6,446 nt of DNA, taken from positions 1,209,068-1,215,513 of the forward strand of contig CM001047.1 of NCBI GenBank assembly GCA_000183865.1, in the 5' to 3' direction. The stretch comes from Listeria marthii FSL S4-120. Its GTDB lineage: Bacteria; Bacillota; Bacilli; Lactobacillales; Listeriaceae. The translations under genes and the position numbers were made by a program. This document shows positions 1 through 4,931 of this stretch, one piece after another. Every line of letters begins with the position of its first letter. Positions within the stretch are counted from its first letter, which is position 1. The notes beneath the pieces are model-generated. The model saw only the letters and a program-made list of their open reading frames with translations. It did no database searches and had not been told where the DNA came from.

Positions 1-16
1 ACTTTTTAATTTGGTA

Positions 17-30
17 ATAACATATGTTGA
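17..30 (+). promoter_or_regulatory. PrfA-box-like operator upstream of the Crp/PrfA-family regulator
   Basis: The 14-mer ATAACATATGTTGA differs at only two positions from the textbook PrfA box TTAACANNTGTTAA. Its inner ten bases, AACATATGTT (19-28), form a perfect palindrome. It ends 22 bases before a TATGAT -10 element (53-58), the spacing known for PrfA-activated promoters, where the box sits near -41. The only -35-like hexamer, TTGAAA at 27-32, is 20 bases from that -10 and overlaps the box, so the promoter looks activator-dependent. That the regulator encoded just downstream binds here is an inference. Confidence 0.55.
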
Positions 31-52
31 AAAAATAGGGAATAGTATTTTG

Positions 53-58
53 TATGAT
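53..58 (+). promoter_or_regulatory. Probable -10 element of the regulator gene
   Basis: TATGAT matches the TATAAT consensus at five of six positions and lies 41 bases before the start codon. There is no well-spaced -35 hexamer, which fits activation from the palindrome at 17-30. The transcript would start near 65 and have a short leader of about 35 nt. Confidence 0.45.
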
Positions 59-99
59 TAATATGCTTTAACTGGAAGGACAAAAAGGAGGTTAAGAAC

Positions 100-759
100 A
101 TGAAGCACAATATTCTTAATAATTATGTAAGCACAAATGATTTTCCAGTTATCACAAGGGGAAAACGTAAATATTTAACTTACGAGGGGCTTGAAGATTC
201 TTATGTGTACATACTTAAAAAAGGGATTATCAAAACGAGTATTATTTCAAGGGATGGTAGGGAGTTTAACTTAAACTACATTAACAAAATGGATATTATC
301 TCGCTGTTAAAAGATGAGTATTCCCAGTTTGCCAATGCGCCGTTTAATATTCGTGTGGAGTCGGATACGGCAGAACTGTATCAAGTTGACCGGGTGAGAT
401 TTTGGAAAGATGTGAACCGCGATGTGGATTTGCAAATTTATGTCAAAGATTATTACCGGACGCGGCTTTTGCAATCAATAAAAAAAATGCAACAAATGTT
501 GATGAACGGGAAACTAGGCGCGATTTGTACGCAACTCTATGAACTTTATACACTTTTCGGAGTGGAAATAGCGGAAGACCAATATTTAATTGACTTTCTA
601 GTGAGCAATGAAGAAATTGGTCATTTTTGCGGGATTAATTCTGCGAGCAGTGTGAACCGAATTTTCCAACAGCTCAAAAAAGAAGGCGTCATTACCATGC
701 AAAATCGTTATATTATTATTAAAAAATTAGACGTTATCCAAGAAAACGTAATTTTTTAA
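100..759 (+). CDS. Crp/Fnr-family transcriptional regulator, PrfA-like
   Basis: This 219-residue cytoplasmic DNA-binding protein has the Crp/PrfA layout: an N-terminal beta-roll sensor domain (about 20-110), a long dimerisation helix (about 112-137, with KKMQQMLMNGKLG near its end) and a C-terminal winged helix (about 160-210). The recognition helix SASSVNRIFQQLKKEGVI (181-198) aligns well with PrfA. S183 and R187 correspond to PrfA S184 and R188, which contact the PrfA box. There is no N-terminal cysteine cluster; the only cysteines are C143 and C177, so an FNR-type iron-sulfur sensor is unlikely. I also see no clear cAMP-binding cassette, so the signal is unknown. PrfA itself has 237 residues. 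The ATG follows AAGGAGG (85-91) with an 8-base spacer. The PrfA-box-like palindrome at 17-30 suggests autoregulation. I recall it as lmo1251 of L. monocytogenes. Its targets are unknown; the divergent gene upstream is outside the window. Confidence 0.9.
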   Translation: MKHNILNNYVSTNDFPVITRGKRKYLTYEGLEDSYVYILKKGIIKTSIISRDGREFNLNYINKMDIISLLKDEYSQFANAPFNIRVESDTAELYQVDRVRFWKDVNRDVDLQIYVKDYYRTRLLQSIKKMQQMLMNGKLGAICTQLYELYTLFGVEIAEDQYLIDFLVSNEEIGHFCGINSASSVNRIFQQLKKEGVITMQNRYIIIKKLDVIQENVIF

Positions 760-763
760 CAGA

Positions 764-813
764 AGAAAAGCACTGCAAATGATGATTGCAGTGCTTTTCT
801 ATCCTCTTTTTTT
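764..813 (+). terminator. Bidirectional intrinsic terminator between convergent genes
   Basis: A perfect 15-bp stem pairs 764-778 with 786-800 around a 7-base loop. On the + strand it is followed by a T-rich run (805-813) and ends the regulator transcript 5 bases after its stop. On the - strand the lower stem (TTTTCTTCTG) supplies a weaker U-rich tail for the 64-codon gene, whose TAG stop (799-801) overlaps the stem. Confidence 0.9.
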
Positions 814-993
814 AAATGAATATCGAATTCTAAGTGTGATGAGTCCGATGATGATTAGCAAACCGCCAACCATCAAATTCTCTAAGTCGCTAAAATCCCA
901 AAAGATAGAGATTCCGATATTAGATAGTCCTAGAAAAACAAAAACCAAGCCAACAACAAGTAAAACCAAATAAGCTGGTTTAGAAATTTTCAT
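799..993 (-). CDS. Small two-helix membrane protein, function unknown
   Basis: This 64-residue protein has two predicted membrane helices, about 7-29 (a run of L, V, F and G) and 40-55, joined by a short acidic loop (WDFSDLEN, 32-39). It ends in a basic tail, RIRYSFKKRG. The positive N-terminus (MKISK) and basic C-terminus suggest both ends lie in the cytoplasm. The ATG follows GTGAGG with a spacer of about 7 bases. It lies 66 bases downstream of the YitT-family gene with no strong terminator between them, so it may be co-transcribed; a weak extended -10 promoter at 1032-1037 could also serve it. The + strand frame over the same bases is treated as a shadow because it has no ribosome binding site and its start lies in the terminator stem-loop. 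I do not recognise the family. Confidence 0.65.
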   Translation of the reverse strand: MKISKPAYLVLLVVGLVFVFLGLSNIGISIFWDFSDLENLMVGGLLIIIGLITLRIRYSFKKRG

Positions 994-1031
994 AAGGACG
1001 CCTCACTTACATTAAAAATAATTTCCACATT

Positions 1032-1040
1032 ATTGTAACA
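1032..1040 (-). promoter_or_regulatory. Possible extended -10 promoter for the 64-codon gene
   Basis: On the - strand TGTTACAAT is an extended -10 element (TG, one base, then TACAAT) with a predicted start about 30 bases before the ATG at 993. No good -35 is present. A perfect palindrome, TTTAGCTAAA (1045-1054), lies in the spacer region and could be an operator or chance. Confidence 0.35.
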
Positions 1041-1059
1041 TAACTTTAGCTAAACGACA

Positions 1060-1905
1060 TTATTCACTTGTAATTTGTTTCGTAAATCCTTCACCAACAA
1101 CACTTTGAACATCATTAATAATAAAGAACGCTTTCTCATCATATTTATTGACGATTTTTGTAAGCGGTAGTAGTTGATCGCGACTAATCACGATATAAAG
1201 GATTTTTTTATCTTGGCGCATATAGAAACCTTGACCGTTGAAAAGGGTAATACCACGTTCCAATTTAGCGTCAATCTCCGTAGCAATTTCTTCATAATAG
1301 TCCGAAATAATCGTAACAGATTTCTTAGGATTATAACCTTCCAAAATGAAATCAAGTACTTTAGTCGAAATATAAAGCGAAACGACTGTCAGCAACATAT
1401 TTTCAAATCCGATTACAAAGACAGAAGGGATCACGACTAGTAAATCAAAGAATAGCAGGGCATAACTCGTATTCCAGCCAAGGTATTTATTAGCAATTTT
1501 CGCTAAAATCGCACTACCAGCTGTGGTTCCGCCACCGTTCATAATTAGCCCCATTCCAACGCCCATCATTAATCCAGCAAAAATCGCGGCAATAATAGTT
1601 TGGTTTGCCACAAAAGCAAGCGGCTCAGAAAAATGTAAAAATATCGAAGTGAAACTAATAGCGACAATCGTCCAAACAATCGTCATACGATCAAGAAACT
1701 TGTAACCAATTATTAGTAAAATACCGTTAAAAATAAAAGTAGTGACAGCGGGAGTCCAGCCGAGCAAGTAATAAAGCATCATCGTTAGCCCCGTAACGCC
1801 ACCTTCTCCTAAATTATTCGGGATGGCAAAAATATTGACAGCGAGCGAGAAAATAAGCGCCCCCGTAATGATTTTTGCGATGTTCCAACCTGTTTTATTT
1901 TTCAT
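1060..1905 (-). CDS. YitT-family membrane protein (DUF161 + DUF2179)
   Basis: This 281-residue integral membrane protein has about five to six hydrophobic segments (roughly 9-28, 36-50, 55-69, 74-92, 102-122 and 147-187). A soluble C-terminal domain of about 85 residues (about 195-275) follows. Two glycine-rich motifs mark the YitT family: IPNNLGEGGVTG (28-39) and NGGGTTAGSAILAKI (123-137), which look like the two halves of an internal duplication. The tail segment GITLFNGQGFY and the final VVGEGF are typical of DUF2179. The family is widespread in Bacillota with several copies per genome; its substrate is not established, so I call it transporter-like only. I chose ATG at 1905 because AAAGGAG (1914-1920) then has an 8-base spacer; a GTG at 1926 in the same frame would put that site inside the gene. 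It has its own promoter (2053-2081) and a structured leader ending in a terminator. I recall this as lmo1252. Confidence 0.88.
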   Translation of the reverse strand: MKNKTGWNIAKIITGALIFSLAVNIFAIPNNLGEGGVTGLTMMLYYLLGWTPAVTTFIFNGILLIIGYKFLDRMTIVWTIVAISFTSIFLHFSEPLAFVANQTIIAAIFAGLMMGVGMGLIMNGGGTTAGSAILAKIANKYLGWNTSYALLFFDLLVVIPSVFVIGFENMLLTVVSLYISTKVLDFILEGYNPKKSVTIISDYYEEIATEIDAKLERGITLFNGQGFYMRQDKKILYIVISRDQLLPLTKIVNKYDEKAFFIINDVQSVVGEGFTKQITSE

Positions 1906-1926
1906 ATCCATTTCTCCTTTCCACAC

Positions 1927-1974
1927 AAAAAAAGACCCAAGAACACCTCTAAAAAGGCACTCTGGAGTCTTTTT
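1927..1974 (-). terminator. Intrinsic terminator in the 5' leader of the YitT-family gene
   Basis: Read on the - strand, AAAAAGAC (1974-1967) pairs with GTCTTTTT (1936-1929). The stem extends through a one-base bulge (1966) by TGG/CCA on the genomic + strand (1963-1965 with 1937-1939). A smaller inner CCT/AGG pairing is possible. The 3' arm runs into seven T residues (1933-1927). The T-run stops only 6 bases before the AAAGGAG ribosome binding site. No - strand gene ends nearby except the 35-codon gene at 2103, and a promoter lies in between, so its likely role is attenuation of the YitT-family gene, or stopping read-through from the tiny genes. Confidence 0.7.
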
Positions 1975-1986
1975 ATTAAAAAAGCA

Positions 1987-2008
1987 TTAACTGACATATT
2001 GTCATTAA
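1987..2008. repeat. Near-perfect 22-bp inverted repeat in the leader
   Basis: TTAA-c-TGACA-tat-TGTCA-TTAA has 9 matched bases per arm, a single unpaired base (1991) and a 3-base centre. CA/TG pairs at 1985-1986 and 2010-2011 can extend it. As RNA it is a compact hairpin with a triloop between promoter and terminator. As DNA it has the shape of a dimeric repressor site about 45 bases downstream of the -10 element, a roadblock position. Confidence 0.6.
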
Positions 2009-2052
2009 TTGTCTCACCATAAAAAATTGCTATTCATTTCAACACAATTTAC

Positions 2053-2081
2053 AATATACCATAAAAAATAAGCAGCTTCAA
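2053..2081 (-). promoter_or_regulatory. Sigma-A promoter of the YitT-family gene
   Basis: On the - strand TTGAAG (2081-2076) and TATATT (2058-2053) are separated by 17 bases. The -10 is preceded by TG plus one base (TGGTATATT), making it an extended -10. Transcription should start near 2046, about 140 bases before the ATG at 1905. This is the best-formed promoter in the window. Confidence 0.7.
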
Positions 2082-2102
2082 GCCTTTTTTAAGTAAAAGT
2101 AA

Positions 2103-2210
2103 TTAGCCGAAAATCGCTAAAAATGGCATTAAATTAAGTAAAAATAAACCTACAAGAACGCTAATAACAATTTTGATGACAAGCGGTTTTTCACTTTCTG
2201 TTTTTTTCAA
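2103..2210 (-). CDS. Tiny single-helix membrane protein, 35 residues, TTG start
   Basis: The frame starts with TTG and encodes KKTESEKPLVIKI followed by one hydrophobic helix, about residues 14-34, ending LMPFLAIFG. The lysine-rich head and hydrophobic end predict a cytoplasmic N-terminus and a C-terminus at or beyond the outer face. GGGAGGG (2218-2224) precedes the TTG by 7 bases, which is what makes this frame credible despite its size. It follows the 45-codon gene after 24 bases and is almost certainly co-transcribed with it. There is no signal peptidase motif. I do not recognise the family; it could be a small subunit or modulator of a membrane complex, and a membrane-active peptide cannot be excluded. 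Confidence 0.6.
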   Translation of the reverse strand: MKKTESEKPLVIKIVISVLVGLFLLNLMPFLAIFG

Positions 2211-2234
2211 CTTGTTTCCCTCCCTAATTCGCGC

Positions 2235-2372
2235 TTACTTTGCCCAGTGTACAAATTCATTTTTAAGTGGCATATAAGTGGCAGTTTTTTTCTTATAGAT
2301 TTGATAAGCAAGTATAAATCCGAGAAACGCTGGAACGATAATTGCAAAAATAGTTAAAATAACTTTAGTCAT
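2235..2372 (-). CDS. Tiny single-helix membrane protein, 45 residues
   Basis: The protein begins MTKVILTIFAIIVPAFLGFI and has one membrane helix (about 4-23), with a proline in its middle (P14). A short basic stretch, YKKKTATYMP (26-35), and the tail LKNEFVHWAK follow. The KKK after the helix predicts an outside-to-inside orientation, with the C-terminal tail in the cytoplasm. The start is well fixed: AGAGGAGGT lies just before ATG at 2372 with a spacer of about 8 bases. A promoter with an inverted repeat (2425-2454) lies upstream, divergent from treR. It is the first gene of a two-gene unit with the 35-codon frame. I do not recognise it; length and topology resemble small accessory subunits of membrane enzymes, but that is only a resemblance. 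Confidence 0.7.
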   Translation of the reverse strand: MTKVILTIFAIIVPAFLGFILAYQIYKKKTATYMPLKNEFVHWAK

Positions 2373-2424
2373 AAAAAAATACCTCCTCTTAAATCAAAAC
2401 ACAAGTGCAAACCTTACTACTATC

Positions 2425-2454
2425 AGTGTACCAAATTTTAGCTGATTTTGGTAA
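2425..2454 (-). promoter_or_regulatory. Promoter of the tiny-gene pair, overlapped by an inverted repeat
   Basis: On the - strand TTACCA (2454-2449) and TACACT (2430-2425) are 18 bases apart, and the -10 has the extended TGG prefix. An inverted repeat, TACCAAA-N11-TTTGGTA (2429-2435 and 2447-2453), has one arm on the -10 edge and the other on the -35, so a bound protein would block the promoter. Its owner is unknown; it does not resemble the TreR operator. Confidence 0.45.
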
Positions 2455-2476
2455 TAAAGCGGGTTAGCAAATTTCG

Positions 2477-2505
2477 GTTACAATTAAGGGTAAATGTGCT
2501 ACAAT
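2477..2505 (+). promoter_or_regulatory. Promoter of treR
   Basis: GTTACA (2477-2482) and TACAAT (2500-2505) are 17 bases apart. The transcript would start near 2512, only about 12 bases before the TTG start, with GGTGAG (2513-2518) as a weak ribosome binding site. No TreR-type palindrome is visible here, so autoregulation is not evident. Confidence 0.5.
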
Positions 2506-2523
2506 AGCGGTGGGTGAGTAAAT

Positions 2524-3237
2524 TTGAATAAGAAAAATAAGTTTTTCGACATATATTTAGAATTAGAGCAAGATATCACATCTGGCGTTTATCCAGCAGG
2601 CACACTACTTCCAAGTGAAAATGTCCTGGCTAAGCGTTTTTCGGTATCCCGTGAAACTATCAGAAAAGCACTGGTTTTATTGCTTGAAAACGGCTGTATT
2701 CAAAAGCTCCAAGGCAAAGGATCTGTTGTCATTGACCGGGAACGTTATTCTTTTCCAGTTTCTGGATTAACTAGTTTTAAAGAACTACAAAAATCGGAAC
2801 ATATGAATGCAACAACAAAAGTTATTCGAAATGAACGTACGACCTTGCCAGATCGAATTGCCGATTTCGCTGGTCTTCCACATGGTTCAACGTGCTTGGC
2901 GATTCTGAGAGTGCGCTATTTAGAAGAAGAGGCAACCATTTTGGATTATGATTACTTGCTAGATAAGACGGAGCCAATCGCGAATGAGGTTTTAGAAGAT
3001 TCGCTTTACCAATACTTAGAAAATGAAAAAGGCTATGAAATCAGCTATGCTCAAAAAGAAATCACAGTTGAGCCGCTGAATGCTGAAGATAAAAAATACT
3101 TAGCACTACACGGTGATACGCATGTCGTTGTCGTGAAAAGTACCGTGTTTTTAAAAGACACGACACTGTTTCAATACACAGAATCACGCCACCGATTGGA
3201 TAAATTCCGTTTTATTGATTTTGCGAGAAGACGCTAA
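2524..3237 (+). CDS. treR: TreR, GntR-family trehalose operon repressor
   Basis: This 237-residue cytoplasmic repressor has an N-terminal GntR winged helix (about 8-71), with the typical GVYPAGTLLPSENVLAKRFSV (21-41), recognition helix SRETIRKALVLL (42-53) and wing LQGKGSVV (62-69). A UTRA effector domain follows (about 92-231), the HutC subfamily arrangement. In the B. subtilis orthologue the effector is trehalose 6-phosphate, which releases the repressor from DNA; I infer the same here from family and location. The gene starts with TTG, read from a very short leader with a weak ribosome binding site, consistent with low repressor levels. It converges on treA and shares a terminator with it, unlike the B. 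subtilis treP-treA-treR order. I recall this as lmo1253. The trehalose assignment rests mainly on the adjacent treBA genes and the operator at the right edge. Confidence 0.88.
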   Translation: MNKKNKFFDIYLELEQDITSGVYPAGTLLPSENVLAKRFSVSRETIRKALVLLLENGCIQKLQGKGSVVIDRERYSFPVSGLTSFKELQKSEHMNATTKVIRNERTTLPDRIADFAGLPHGSTCLAILRVRYLEEEATILDYDYLLDKTEPIANEVLEDSLYQYLENEKGYEISYAQKEITVEPLNAEDKKYLALHGDTHVVVVKSTVFLKDTTLFQYTESRHRLDKFRFIDFARRR

Positions 3238-3269
3238 AAAGCCCGAGAAACGAGTCTCGGGCTTTTTTT
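3236..3269 (+). terminator. Strong bidirectional terminator shared by treR and treA
   Basis: A perfect GC-rich stem, GCCCGAGA (3241-3248) with TCTCGGGC (3255-3262), has a 6-base loop. It is flanked by A residues (3236-3240) and a T-run (3263-3269), so it works in both directions. It overlaps the treR stop on one side and touches the treA stop (3268-3270) on the other. Confidence 0.93.
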
Positions 3270-4914
3270 ATTGAATTAAAGTTAATGTTTCATAAGGTGC
3301 TAACTCTAGTTCAGAACTGATTGCTTGGCGTCCGTAATTGGATAATAAGACGCTAGCATTTAAAAATTCAGTTGGAAGTTGTATTTTTTTCGCTGTTGAA
3401 CCAAAGTGATGAATGGCGAGCAGGGAAGTAGTCGCGTTGGAACGTTTATAAGCGATAATGGAATCTTCTTCCGTTAGATATGGCGTGTAATCGCCTGTTT
3501 GGATCACGGGATGCTCTTTCCGCAAGGCAATTAATTTTTGATAGAAATAGAAAATACTCGATTTATCGGATAAGGCTGTTTGCACATTAATTTCGTTTGC
3601 ATTGTCAGCTACTTTTATCCAAGGTGTGCCTGTTGTGAAGCCAGCATTTTCTGAGTCATCCCATTGCATCGGTGTCCGACTATTATCACGCGAACGCTCT
3701 TTAATAACCTCCATTACCTCTTGTTCGCTAAGCCCATTTTTTTGTAAAATATCAAAATGGTTGAGCGTTTCTACATCGACATAATCATCAATTGTCTCAA
3801 ACTTCGGATTCATCATACCGATTTCTTCACCCATATAAACAAAGGGTGTTCCACGCATGAAATGAATTGTCGCACCAAGTAAGGTGGCAGAATGATAATA
3901 ATGTTCTGGCTGATCAGTTGCAAAACGCCCAAGAGCTCTTGGTTGATCATGGTTATTCCAGAAAAGCGCATCCCAGCCATTTTCCTCCGACATCGCTACT
4001 TGCCATGTATGGAAAATGGCTTTTAGGTTAGCAAAATTCACATCGGCCAAACGCCATTTTTCTCCATTAGGGTAATCTACTTTTAAGTGATGGAAATGGA
4101 ACACCATCGACAATTCTTTTTCATCTGGCTTACTATAACGGATACAATTGTCAATATCAGTAGATGACATTTCACCAACCGTAATAATCGGCTTATCACC
4201 AAAAGTTCGTTCATTCAACTCTTTCAAATAAGTGTGAATCCCTGGCCCGTCCGTATAGAAACGACGACCATCACCTTCGAAATCATCTTCCAGAAATTTT
4301 GGCTTCGCAATGACATTTAAAACATCTAAACGAAAACCTTCGACCCCTTTTTCAATCCAAAAATTGACGACATCAAATAGTGCCTCGCGTACATTCGGGT
4401 TTGCCCAATCTAAATCTGCTTGAGTAATGTCGTATAAATGCATGTAATACTCCGAGGAATCTGGCAATTTTTCCCAAGCACTACCACCAAACTTGGATTC
4501 CCAGTTCGTTGGGGGAGAACCATCTGCTTTTGCTTGACGGAAATAGTAAAAGTCACGGTAAAATGGATCGCCGGCTAATGCCTTTTTAAACCAAGGATGT
4601 TCTGTAGAAGTATGATTTAATACTAAGTCAATCATAATACCAATATTTCTTTTTTTTGCTTCATTGATAAGTGTAGTGACATCGTCCATCGTACCAAATA
4701 AAGGATCTACCGCTGTATAATCAGCGATATCATATCCATTATCATTTTGCGGAGAAGGATAAAATGGATTAAGCCAAATCATCTCAATTCCGAGTTTTTG
4801 TAAGTAATCAAGCTTAGCAGTGATACCAGGAATATCCCCAGTACCATTGCCAGTCGTATCGTAAAAGGATCTTGGATACACTTGATAAATTGTTTTTTGA
4901 GCAAACTTTGTCAT
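3268..4914 (-). CDS. treA: Trehalose-6-phosphate hydrolase (phospho-alpha-(1,1)-glucosidase)
   Basis: This 548-residue cytoplasmic glycoside hydrolase family 13 enzyme should split trehalose 6-phosphate into glucose and glucose 6-phosphate (EC 3.2.1.93). All four GH13 regions are visible: DLVLNH (96-101), GFRLDV with nucleophile D197, TVGEMS with acid/base E248, and NNHDQPR with D323. The N-terminal QVYPRSFYD (11-19) and GNGTGDIPGI are typical of the oligo-1,6-glucosidase/TreA subfamily. There is no signal peptide, as expected for a phosphorylated substrate. Sequence alone does not fully separate TreA from oligo-1,6-glucosidase; the upstream trehalose EIIBC gene and treR settle it. The start lies 17 bases after the treB stop with GTGAGG in the gap, so the two genes form an operon. 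The stop codon abuts the shared terminator. The gene is also called treC in enterobacteria. I recall it as lmo1254. Confidence 0.93.
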   Translation of the reverse strand: MTKFAQKTIYQVYPRSFYDTTGNGTGDIPGITAKLDYLQKLGIEMIWLNPFYPSPQNDNGYDIADYTAVDPLFGTMDDVTTLINEAKKRNIGIMIDLVLNHTSTEHPWFKKALAGDPFYRDFYYFRQAKADGSPPTNWESKFGGSAWEKLPDSSEYYMHLYDITQADLDWANPNVREALFDVVNFWIEKGVEGFRLDVLNVIAKPKFLEDDFEGDGRRFYTDGPGIHTYLKELNERTFGDKPIITVGEMSSTDIDNCIRYSKPDEKELSMVFHFHHLKVDYPNGEKWRLADVNFANLKAIFHTWQVAMSEENGWDALFWNNHDQPRALGRFATDQPEHYYHSATLLGATIHFMRGTPFVYMGEEIGMMNPKFETIDDYVDVETLNHFDILQKNGLSEQEVMEVIKERSRDNSRTPMQWDDSENAGFTTGTPWIKVADNANEINVQTALSDKSSIFYFYQKLIALRKEHPVIQTGDYTPYLTEEDSIIAYKRSNATTSLLAIHHFGSTAKKIQLPTEFLNASVLLSNYGRQAISSELELAPYETLTLIQ

Positions 4915-4931
4915 AAGAGAAGCCTCACTTT

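Larger units (their letters stand above)
1927..2046 (-). ncRNA. Candidate cis-regulatory leader / short attenuated RNA
   Basis: From the promoter at 2053-2081 a transcript should start near 2046 and meet the terminator at 1927, giving an RNA of about 120 nt when termination occurs and the mRNA of the YitT-family gene when it does not. Before the terminator lies a near-perfect hairpin (1985-2011). A weaker upstream pairing is possible between AAATTG and CAATTT (2050-2045 with 2029-2024), although its first arm may lie at or before the start site. I recognise none of the common riboswitch cores (T-box, SAM, TPP, M-box, preQ1, guanidine). Two very short reading frames occur inside it (2014-2037 and 1976-2020) but lack ribosome binding sites. 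Confidence 0.45.

Noticed and set aside
100..759. FNR-type oxygen sensor or cAMP receptor
   Set aside because: The four cysteines needed for an iron-sulfur cluster are absent, and no clear cyclic-nucleotide phosphate cassette is visible; PrfA-like is the better description.
779..973. 64-codon + strand reading frame opposite the small membrane-protein gene
   Set aside because: No ribosome binding site, start inside the terminator loop, and composition expected from the antisense of a real gene on the other strand.
1158..1171. TGTAAGCGG as half of a catabolite-responsive (cre) element
   Set aside because: The second half does not match, and it lies within coding sequence far from a promoter.
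1174..1705. Two + strand reading frames (1174-1440 and 1523-1705) inside the YitT-family gene
   Set aside because: Antisense shadows of a well-supported coding region; no ribosome binding sites or recognisable protein features.
1929..1974. The leader hairpin read as a + strand terminator
   Set aside because: It has a T-run on that strand too, but no + strand gene ends upstream of it; its position just before the ribosome binding site of the - strand gene fits better.
2062..2092. Weak A/T-flanked hairpin after the 35-codon gene, considered as its terminator
   Set aside because: Only two or three GC pairs with mismatches, and it overlaps the promoter of the YitT-family gene; the A and T runs explain most of the apparent symmetry.
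3602..3784. 60-codon + strand reading frame inside treA
   Set aside because: Antisense shadow of a conserved glycoside hydrolase gene.
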